15,305 nt of DNA from NCBI GenBank assembly GCA_030673425.1, contig DAOVJB010000011.1, forward strand, positions 1 to 15,305, given 5' to 3'. This document shows, in pieces, positions 1 to 5,620 of the stretch. A program made the position numbers and the translations under genes. The DNA comes from Elusimicrobiota bacterium (GTDB taxonomy: Bacteria; CAYTYR01; UBA6262; DAOVJB01). Every line of letters starts with the position of its first letter. The first letter of the stretch is position 1. The notes under the pieces were generated by a model, which did not search any database, was not told where the DNA came from, and was given only the letters and a program-made list of their open reading frames with translations.

Positions 1-75
1 AGGGATAAAGAGTTGATGAATCTTTTATTGAGCGTTGACTTTGAGAGTGTCTTTGATGAGAAAGATGCAGATTGA
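1..75 (+). CDS. 3' end of an unidentified gene (partial)
   Basis: Frame 1 is open from the window edge for 24 codons and ends at TGA 73-75. The other two forward frames hit stops within the first 15 bases. The residues visible (ending FESVFDEKDAD) form an acidic amphipathic tail typical of the end of a soluble protein, but they are too few to name a family. The next gene's Shine-Dalgarno begins 18 bases after this stop, so the two are probably co-transcribed. That it is coding at all rests on the open frame and the close spacing. Confidence 0.5.
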   Translation, partial: RDKELMNLLLSVDFESVFDEKDAD

Positions 76-92
76 TGCAGTTAGGTCAGGGT

Positions 93-100
93 AAAGGAGG
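93..100 (+). promoter_or_regulatory. Ribosome binding site that sets a TTG start
   Basis: AAAGGAGG is an almost perfect anti-16S match and lies 7 bases before TTG at 108-110. The in-frame ATG at 75-77 lies upstream of this site and has no comparable site of its own, and it would add a non-hydrophobic leader. I therefore place the start of the membrane protein at the TTG. Confidence 0.75.
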
Positions 101-107
101 GATAGTT

Positions 108-467
108 TTGATTACAATTACATATATCGTTTTGGGATTGATAGCAGGAGTGTTTAGCGGGTTCCTGGGCATAGGGGGCGGCAGTATTATTATCCCTGTT
201 CTTGTTTATCTTTATGGTTTAACGCAACATGAGGCTCAAGGAACTACGCTGGCATTAATGGTTCTACCTATAGGACTTCTGGCTGCTTTAAGGTATTATT
301 ACAGCGGTAATGTAAATATACCGATGGCAGTCTTTATTTCTATAGGTTTTTTTGTTGGTGGTTTTATAGGGGCAATTATAGTTCAGCCTGTTCCTGATTA
401 TCTTCTTAAGAAAATATTTGGCATATTTTTGCTTTTGATTGCTTTTAGGATGATTATAGGGAAATGA
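108..467 (+). CDS. Half-size TauE/SafE (TSUP, DUF81) family membrane protein
   Basis: From the TTG start the protein has 119 residues, nearly all hydrophobic, with about four membrane segments. Near the N-terminus it carries the glycine-rich motif GFLGIGGGSIIIPVL, a hallmark of the TSUP family of sulfite/organosulfonate/anion exporters. A polar QGTTLA turn and a second glycine-rich helix (GFFVGGFIGA) follow. Usual family members are about 250 residues with two such halves; this one has a single half and ends cleanly at TGA, with no second half in any frame downstream. Half-length members presumably work as dimers. The substrate cannot be told: sulfite, sulfoacetate, thiosulfate or another small anion are all possible from family knowledge. 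It follows the partial gene at 1-75 closely and is separated from the signalling block by a promoter region. Confidence 0.8.
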   Translation: MITITYIVLGLIAGVFSGFLGIGGGSIIIPVLVYLYGLTQHEAQGTTLALMVLPIGLLAALRYYYSGNVNIPMAVFISIGFFVGGFIGAIIVQPVPDYLLKKIFGIFLLLIAFRMIIGK

Positions 468-481
468 ACCATTCCGAGGGA

Positions 482-500
482 ATTCTTAATTGACAAGAAT
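482..500 (+). repeat. Short inverted repeat overlapping the -35 element
   Basis: ATTCTT (482-487) and AAGAAT (495-500) form a 6-bp inverted repeat with a 7-base spacer. The repeat straddles the TTGACA box at 490-495 and is followed by a short T run (504-508). It could be an operator half-site pair or a very weak terminator for the upstream gene. It is AT-rich and could be chance. Confidence 0.25.
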
Positions 501-518
501 AAATTTTTAATATATATT
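490..518 (+). promoter_or_regulatory. Sigma-70-type promoter of the signalling operon
   Basis: TTGACA at 490-495 is the consensus -35. A 17-base spacer leads to TATATT at 513-518, one mismatch from TATAAT. Transcription would start near 524-526. It lies in the largest gap of the window (468-599), just upstream of the first response regulator gene. The same two hexamers recur before the condensing-enzyme gene at 12340. Confidence 0.7.
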
Positions 519-527
519 GAGAATAAG

Positions 528-556
528 CCCCGTTAGATAGTAAACATCTAACGGGG
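528..556 (+). promoter_or_regulatory. Perfect 11-bp hairpin at the predicted mRNA 5' end
   Basis: The left arm CCCCGTTAGAT (528-538) pairs perfectly with ATCTAACGGGG (546-556) around a 7-base loop (539-545). No run of T follows on either strand, so it is a poor match to a Rho-independent terminator. The predicted start site lies 2-4 bases upstream, so the hairpin would form the extreme 5' end of the transcript. Known hairpins in that position protect mRNA from 5'-end-dependent decay; that role here is inferred. Less likely, it is a terminator for the TauE-like gene. Confidence 0.6.
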
Positions 557-599
557 TAAACCGTACTTATAAACAAGGTATGAAGGGATTTCCAAGGTA

Positions 600-968
600 A
601 TGCCTAAAGCTAAAATATTGTTAATAGATGATGAGATAGACCTTGTTGAAACAGTAAAGTTTAGACTCCAGAGGAATGATTATGAAGTAATGGTGGCTTA
701 TGATGGAGAAGAAGCTTTCCAGAGGATAAAAGATCATAAGCCTGATTTAATCCTTCTAGACCTTAAACTCCCAGGGATGCCCGGAGAAGAAATCTATAAA
801 ATCCTAAGACATAATCCTTCCACTGAGCATATTCCTGTTATTTTATTTACAGCGAGCAAGGATGATGATGAGCTTGCTGCAATAGGAGCTGAAGGCTTTA
901 TACAAAAACCTTTTGAAGCAAAAGCGCTTTTAGAGAAAATAAAAGAGTTGTTAGAGAAGAATATATAA
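600..968 (+). CDS. Single-domain CheY-like response regulator (receiver 1)
   Basis: This 122-residue protein is a complete receiver domain with no output domain. Visible active-site residues are the acidic pair D10/D11, phosphoacceptor D54 (LLDLKLPG context), T84 and K103 (QKPFEA). It should accept a phosphate from a histidine kinase, or act as a relay intermediate, and signal by protein contact in the cytoplasm. It is the first gene after the promoter at 490-518. The ATG at 600 is the only sensible start; the possible ribosome site AAGGG (583-587) is 12 bases away, so initiation may be weak. A second stand-alone receiver and a kinase follow at once. Its effector cannot be told from sequence; it is not obviously CheY of chemotaxis, as no chemotaxis genes are present. 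Confidence 0.92.
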   Translation: MPKAKILLIDDEIDLVETVKFRLQRNDYEVMVAYDGEEAFQRIKDHKPDLILLDLKLPGMPGEEIYKILRHNPSTEHIPVILFTASKDDDELAAIGAEGFIQKPFEAKALLEKIKELLEKNI

Positions 969-1009
969 CTTGATAGATTAAGAATGTTAATATAGAAAGG
1001 AGACAAAAA

Positions 1010-1384
1010 ATGCGTAAAAAGAAGATTTTAATCATAGATGATGATGTAAATATTATTGAATTAACCAAGGTTTTGTTAGAATCACATAATTACAAAGTCT
1101 CCGTTGCCCGTGATGCGATAGAAGGAATGAAGAAAGCCAAAAAAGTCAAGCCCCATCTTATTATTCTTGATATTATGATGCCTAATATAAATGGAATAAA
1201 CACATGTAAAAGCTTAAAGGAAGATAAAAAGACTAAAGATATTCCGGTTATAATATTAACTGTGAAATGGATGGCTGAGGACCAACGGAAGGGATTAGAT
1301 GCAGGAGCTTGTTGTTATATAACCAAGCCATTTGAAACAGAAGAGTTATTAGCTAAGGTTGAGGAGATACTGCAAGCCAAGTAA
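1010..1384 (+). CDS. Single-domain CheY-like response regulator (receiver 2)
   Basis: This 124-residue receiver has all key residues: D10/D11/D12, phosphoacceptor D54 (LDIMMPNING), T84 and K106 (TKPFET). Like the preceding gene it has no DNA-binding or enzymatic output domain. AAAGGAGA at 996-1003 gives a strong ribosome site 6 bases before the ATG. It is separated from receiver 1 by 41 bases and from the kinase by 22. It is clearly related to receiver 1 but not a recent copy: the inner helices differ and it carries an unusual adjacent cysteine pair (C101-C102). It probably forms a phosphotransfer set with the kinase at 1407. Confidence 0.92.
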   Translation: MRKKKILIIDDDVNIIELTKVLLESHNYKVSVARDAIEGMKKAKKVKPHLIILDIMMPNINGINTCKSLKEDKKTKDIPVIILTVKWMAEDQRKGLDAGACCYITKPFETEELLAKVEEILQAK

Positions 1385-1406
1385 AAAATAAAGGATTTGA
1401 CACGCA

Positions 1407-2741
1407 ATGAATTTAGAGTTGAAATTACAAACTAAATTAATGTTTTACTTTGTGTTCGTGATAGTGGTTTCAGGAATTATTTTAGCAATAACCACAGTAA
1501 CTGCTATAAAAATAGCTACAATTATGGTTATTTTATTATTAGGAGTTATTATCCCTCGCAATATTCTGAATGTACTTAATAAAACCACGAAAGAAATCAA
1601 AGAACTCGAGAAAAAGATAGCTGAAGATAATAGGAAATTAATACAACTTGACAATATGAAATCCGGCTTTATCTCTCTTATAGGACACGAATTAAGAACT
1701 CCTTTAACTTCAGTTAAAGAAAGTATAGCTTTAATTTCAGATGAGTCTACCGGCAAAGTAAATCCTGACCAGAAAAAGATGTTGAATATCGCCAATAAGA
1801 ATATTGCTCGTTTAACCAGATTGATTAATGATGTATTGGATTTATCCAAGATAGAAGCGACTAAATTAGGTGTAAGACGTGTTAAATTAGACTTAAATAA
1901 ATTGATGGAAGGGATTTTCAAGGAGATGTCTTTAACTGCGAAGAATAAAAAAGTAGATTTAAGAATCGATCTTTCTGTAAATTTACCCGAGGTTTACGCT
2001 GATCCAGACAGGATAACCCAGGTTATTACTAATTTAGTTGATAATGCTATTAAATATACTCCTGAAGGCGGAAATATTAGTATTAAAACGAAACCTAAAG
2101 GCAGGAGATTTATAGAAATGATTGTTGAGGATACAGGTATAGGGATTAAATCAATGGATTTTAACAGGTTATTTAGCAAATTTCAACAGATAGATTATCA
2201 AATGACACGCAGAGCTGATGGGGTGGGTTTAGGTTTAGCTATTTCCAAAGGATTGGTTGAGGCTCATGGTGGCAGAATAGGATTTGAAAGTGAATTTGGA
2301 AAAGGCAGTAAGTTTAGTTTTACTTTGCCTTTGTATCATCAGGATATTAGTTTTGCCCAGTATTTAGATGAAGAGATAAAGTCACAAGAGGTGGAAAAGG
2401 GATTGTTTTCCCTGATTATTTTGAGGATTACTCCTTACAATAATATGAAAGATGTAGTAGAAGAATTAGAGGAGTTAATCAGACAGGTTGTTTTTGGGTC
2501 TCATGATAAAGTCGTTTTATATAAAGATATAGGATTTGCGATTTTAGCTCGTACAGATAAGAAAGGGGCTATCGCTATAGCTAAAAGAATTAAAAGCACC
2601 ATTCTTGACCATAAATTTTATCATCATAAAATAAACTTAAGTGTAAAAGCAGGAATATCTACTTATCCTGAGGATACGTTAGAAAAAGAGAAATTAATCA
2701 GAAAAGCCGAAAATTCTTTATTAAAGAATAGATGGTATTAA
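1407..2741 (+). CDS. Membrane histidine kinase with degenerate GGDEF-like tail
   Basis: The 444-residue protein begins with two adjacent membrane helices (about 10-32 and 33-50) with almost no loop between them, so it has no external sensor domain. A coiled linker (56-85) leads to a HisKA domain with the H-box GHELRTPL (phosphoacceptor H94). The ATPase domain has an N-box with N209/N213, G1 box DTGIGI (242-247) and G2 box DGVGLGLAI (271-279), so it looks fully active. Residues about 331-442 are not part of a normal kinase. They resemble a shortened GGDEF domain: the segment YKDIGFAIL sits where YGGDEFAIL is expected, and GISTYPED plus a final AENSLLKN match the family's late motifs. The catalytic signature and the metal-binding Asp are gone, so it cannot make c-di-GMP. 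A c-di-GMP- or nucleotide-sensing, or purely structural, role is inferred. It likely phosphorylates one or both upstream receivers. Confidence 0.9.
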   Translation: MNLELKLQTKLMFYFVFVIVVSGIILAITTVTAIKIATIMVILLLGVIIPRNILNVLNKTTKEIKELEKKIAEDNRKLIQLDNMKSGFISLIGHELRTPLTSVKESIALISDESTGKVNPDQKKMLNIANKNIARLTRLINDVLDLSKIEATKLGVRRVKLDLNKLMEGIFKEMSLTAKNKKVDLRIDLSVNLPEVYADPDRITQVITNLVDNAIKYTPEGGNISIKTKPKGRRFIEMIVEDTGIGIKSMDFNRLFSKFQQIDYQMTRRADGVGLGLAISKGLVEAHGGRIGFESEFGKGSKFSFTLPLYHQDISFAQYLDEEIKSQEVEKGLFSLIILRITPYNNMKDVVEELEELIRQVVFGSHDKVVLYKDIGFAILARTDKKGAIAIAKRIKSTILDHKFYHHKINLSVKAGISTYPEDTLEKEKLIRKAENSLLKNRWY

Positions 2742-2750
2742 GGAAGGCCA

Positions 2751-3449
2751 ATGGAAGAAGAGAAAGCATTTTATTTTGATATAATTTCAAGATCAAGTCA
2801 TAAAATAGGAGCACTCTTAACTGTCATTAAAGAAGGAATATCACTTGTATTTGAGGAGACAACGGGCAAGATCAACAATTCCCAGAGAAAAAGCTTATCT
2901 ATATCTAATAGAGCAGTTAACCGCTTAGTCCAGTTAATGAGTGATTTAATAGATTTTGAAAATATTGTGACTAAAAAGATAAACTTTAGAAAAGAAAAAA
3001 TAAATATATACGATCTAATTAACTATGTATGTAATTTTTTTCAAGAGGAATTAGAAATTAAAAATATTTGTTTAGAGAATAGGTTATCTGATAGTTTAGC
3101 TTTAGTTTATGCTGACCGTGATAAGACTTTAAGGGCTATAATAAATCTCATAGAAGATATTCTTAAATTTACTCCTGCAGGCAGTAAAATTTATATTATA
3201 GGTACCGAGAATAATTCTATTGAGGTTTCAATAAGAAGTGAAAGTATAATTAAGAATCTTGCGAGTTGCAATGAGTCCTCAGGGTTTGACGAAACTATAG
3301 AAAGTTTATTAAAAAAAGAAAAACTACCATTGAATATAATTATTGCTAAAGCTTTAATAGAGTCGCAAGGTGGTAAAACCCGGTTGTTTAGAGACAAAAA
3401 TAGCAGAAACGAAGTTATTTTTAACATCCCTAAATATATAAGCGAATAG
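2751..3449 (+). CDS. Soluble histidine kinase paralogue, probably catalytically dead
   Basis: The 232-residue protein aligns along its length with the HisKA and ATPase parts of the kinase just upstream: SSHKIGALLTVIKEG against [20 protein letters not shown] against STGKVN, YADRDKTLRAIINLIED against [17 protein letters not shown]. It has no membrane segment and no GGDEF-like tail. H17 is retained, but the following E is K and the R-T-P triplet is lost. N213 of the active kinase becomes D136, the DTGIGI box becomes SESIIK (163-168), and the G2 glycines are absent. ATP hydrolysis looks impossible. The simplest origin is tandem duplication followed by decay of the catalytic sites while the fold was kept. 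It might act as a partner, inhibitor or phosphoacceptor of the active kinase. AAGGAAGG (2740-2747) overlaps the previous stop codon, so the two are translationally coupled. The frame is intact, so it is not a pseudogene. Confidence 0.82.
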   Translation: MEEEKAFYFDIISRSSHKIGALLTVIKEGISLVFEETTGKINNSQRKSLSISNRAVNRLVQLMSDLIDFENIVTKKINFRKEKINIYDLINYVCNFFQEELEIKNICLENRLSDSLALVYADRDKTLRAIINLIEDILKFTPAGSKIYIIGTENNSIEVSIRSESIIKNLASCNESSGFDETIESLLKKEKLPLNIIIAKALIESQGGKTRLFRDKNSRNEVIFNIPKYISE

Positions 3450-3483
3450 AAAATAACCTTAAGATGGAGAGTAAATATATATT

Positions 3484-4179
3484 ATGAAGCTAACTGTTAT
3501 TATACCAGTCTATAATGAGGCCAATACTATTTTGGAGATTTTGAAGCGGGTGAAAAGAGTAGATTTGGAAGGAATGGAGAAAGAAATTATTATTGTTGAT
3601 GATTGCTCTAGTGATGGAACAACAGAGATATTGCAAAAACAGGTAAATAGTTCGCAAACTAAAGTATTTTATCACCAGAAAAATCAGGGAAAAGGAGCCG
3701 CTCTGCGTACCGGTTTTAAGTATATAACGGGAGACATTGTTATAATACAGGATGCAGATTTGGAATATGATCCTGAGGATTATGTTTTTTTGATAGAACC
3801 TATTAAAAAGGGTGTAGCTGATATAGTCTATGGTTCTAGACTTTCTGGTGGTAGGGTACAGAGGGTGTATATGTTTTGGCATAAAGTTGGTAATAGATTA
3901 ATAACTCTTATTGCTAATGTGTTATATAATAATACCCTTACTGATATAGAGACAGGTTATAAAGTCTTTAGAAGAGAAGTTCTGCAGAATTTAAGGCTTA
4001 AATCTAATGATTTTTGTATAGAACCTGAGATTACAGCAAGGGTATTCAAAAAGGGATACAGGGTATATGAGGTCCCGATATCTTATTATGGTAGAACTTA
4101 TAAAGAAGGCAAAAAAATTACCTGGAAACATGGTTTTGGTGCTATATGGACACTTATAAAATATAGATTTATAAATTAA
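3484..4179 (+). CDS. GT2 family glycosyltransferase, polyprenyl-phosphate sugar synthase-like
   Basis: The 231-residue protein has the GT-A fold signatures of family 2: VIIPVYNEANTI at the N-terminus, VDDCSSDGT (38-46) for the nucleotide, the N-Q-G-K-G-A-A-L-R-T-G motif (67-77), and the DXD-type metal site QDADLEYDP (89-97). The later TGYKVF (158-163) and the E180-x-E182 pair are typical of the Dpm1-like branch, which transfers a sugar from UDP or GDP to a polyprenyl phosphate. There are no membrane helices, so the enzyme should be cytosolic and membrane-associated. The sugar is not predictable. The radical SAM gene starts 1 base after its stop and a GT-C transferase follows, which fits supply of a lipid-linked sugar donor to that transferase. 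The ribosome site GGAGAG at 3466-3471 is somewhat distant. Confidence 0.9.
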   Translation: MKLTVIIPVYNEANTILEILKRVKRVDLEGMEKEIIIVDDCSSDGTTEILQKQVNSSQTKVFYHQKNQGKGAALRTGFKYITGDIVIIQDADLEYDPEDYVFLIEPIKKGVADIVYGSRLSGGRVQRVYMFWHKVGNRLITLIANVLYNNTLTDIETGYKVFRREVLQNLRLKSNDFCIEPEITARVFKKGYRVYEVPISYYGRTYKEGKKITWKHGFGAIWTLIKYRFIN

Positions 4180-4180
4180 G

Positions 4181-5569
4181 ATGAAGATTTTATTAATCAA
4201 ACCATATAATGTAAGTGATCATATTCAACCTTCGTTAGGCTTAGGTTATTTAGCTACGGCCTGTAGAAATAACAATGATGTAGCAATTCTTGATTGTATT
4301 AAAGAAAACTTAAAAATAGATGGTTTAATTGCTAAAATTAATGATTTGAATCTGGACTTAGTAGGGTTTCAATGTTATACATTTGATTTGCCATTTATAA
4401 AAGAAGTTCTAAAGAGATGTAAAAGTCTTAAAAAGAATATAATTACTGTAATAGGCGGTCCTCACCCTTCAGCAGTACCCAGGGAAAGTTTTGAATATTT
4501 CAAGGATAATCTGGATTTCATCTTTGTCGGAGAAGCAGAGATAGGTTTACCTTTGTTAATACAGAAATTAGAAGATAATTCATTCATTGATTTTTCAGAA
4601 ATACCCGGCTTAGCTTACAGAGAAAATAATCAGATACATATAAATAGACAAGTATTTATTGACGATTTGGATAGCTTGGGTATGCCGTCTTGGGATTTGA
4701 TTCATCCTGAGCAATATCCTGAGTGTCAGCATGGTGCTTTTTTCAGGAAATTTCCAATAGCTCCAATTACAATTACTCGCGGATGTCCTTTTAACTGTAC
4801 TTTTTGCGCGGGAAATATTGTCGGGGGCAAGAAAATAAGAAGACACAGCATAGATTTTATGCTTAAGCAAATAAAATATCTATACGATAATCACAATATA
4901 AGAGAATTCCATATCATTGACGATAATTTTACTTTTGATAAGAATGACGCAAAGGAGTTTTTAAGGAAACTTATCGGATTAAATTTAGATATAAGCTGGG
5001 CGGTTCCTAATGGTATACGCGTTGATACTTTGGATGAGGAACTTTTGGGATTAATGAAGAAAAGCGGTCTTTATTTAATCTCTTTAGGTATAGAGTCTGG
5101 TTCTGATAGAATTCTTAAGCTAATGAAGAAAGGCACAACACTCAAAGGGATTCGTGAGGGTATCAATTTAATTCATAAATTTAAGATGCAAACAGCTGGA
5201 TTTTTTATTATTGGTTTTCCTACAGAGACCAAAGAAGATATAAAAAAAACGATTGATTTTTCCCTGGACCTGGGTTTAATTAGAGCCAATTACTTTGCTT
5301 ATCTGCCTTTTCCAGGTACTGATAGCTATAATGAGTTAAGATTAAACGGAGAATTAGGTAATGTTGATTGGGAAAATTTTTATTTTATGAGTGTTCCATA
5401 TGCACCCAAGGATTTCGACAGGAAACAGATTAGAGCCTTGCAACGTTATGCCTTTTTCAGATTTTATATAAGACCACACATAATATGGAAAAATATTTTA
5501 GGTATTAAATCTTTTAGACATTTTAAGTTTCTTCTTAAGAGATTTTTTCATTGGATAGTCATGAATTAG
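4181..5569 (+). CDS. B12-binding-domain radical SAM protein (COG1032/BchE-like)
   Basis: The 462-residue protein has an N-terminal Rossmann-like cobalamin-binding-type domain (about 1-140, with VGFQCYTFDL and IGGPHPSAVPRE). The radical SAM core follows, with the 4Fe-4S motif RGCPFNCTFC (C202, C206, C209). Later strands show IIDDNFTFDK (245-254), GIESGSDRIL (303-312) and FFIIGFPTET (341-350), all typical of this class. The classical DxHxxG base-off cobalamin motif is not obvious, so B12 dependence is uncertain. The C-terminus is basic and aromatic and may lie against the membrane. Such enzymes methylate, cyclise or rearrange unreactive carbons in lipids, sugars, peptides or tetrapyrroles; the substrate here is unknown. 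The start is 1 base after the GT2 stop with no good ribosome site, so translation probably depends on re-initiation after the GT2 gene. Confidence 0.92.
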   Translation: MKILLIKPYNVSDHIQPSLGLGYLATACRNNNDVAILDCIKENLKIDGLIAKINDLNLDLVGFQCYTFDLPFIKEVLKRCKSLKKNIITVIGGPHPSAVPRESFEYFKDNLDFIFVGEAEIGLPLLIQKLEDNSFIDFSEIPGLAYRENNQIHINRQVFIDDLDSLGMPSWDLIHPEQYPECQHGAFFRKFPIAPITITRGCPFNCTFCAGNIVGGKKIRRHSIDFMLKQIKYLYDNHNIREFHIIDDNFTFDKNDAKEFLRKLIGLNLDISWAVPNGIRVDTLDEELLGLMKKSGLYLISLGIESGSDRILKLMKKGTTLKGIREGINLIHKFKMQTAGFFIIGFPTETKEDIKKTIDFSLDLGLIRANYFAYLPFPGTDSYNELRLNGELGNVDWENFYFMSVPYAPKDFDRKQIRALQRYAFFRFYIRPHIIWKNILGIKSFRHFKFLLKRFFHWIVMN

Positions 5570-5620
5570 TGATATTAGGCATTGATAAATTCATTCCGTA
5601 TATAGGATGTATCTAAGATA

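Noticed and set aside
528-556. The hairpin as an intrinsic terminator of the TauE-like gene
   Set aside because: No T run follows the stem on either strand, and a good promoter sits between that gene and the hairpin.
970-996. TTGATA with TATAGA between the two receiver genes as a promoter
   Set aside because: The 15-base spacer and imperfect boxes are weak, and the TATAGA overlaps the ribosome site of the second receiver.
1397-1402. TTGACA just before the histidine kinase start codon
   Set aside because: It lies between the ribosome site and the ATG, and no -10-like hexamer sits 16-18 bases downstream, so it is not a convincing promoter.
1445-1921. Long open frames on the minus strand inside the kinase and other genes
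   Set aside because: They mirror strongly coding plus-strand genes, lack ribosome sites and have no recognisable domains.
5582-5608. TTGATA and TAGGAT in the gap before the GT-C gene as a promoter
   Set aside because: The spacer is only 15 bases and the -10 matches at four of six positions; in such AT-rich sequence this is expected by chance.
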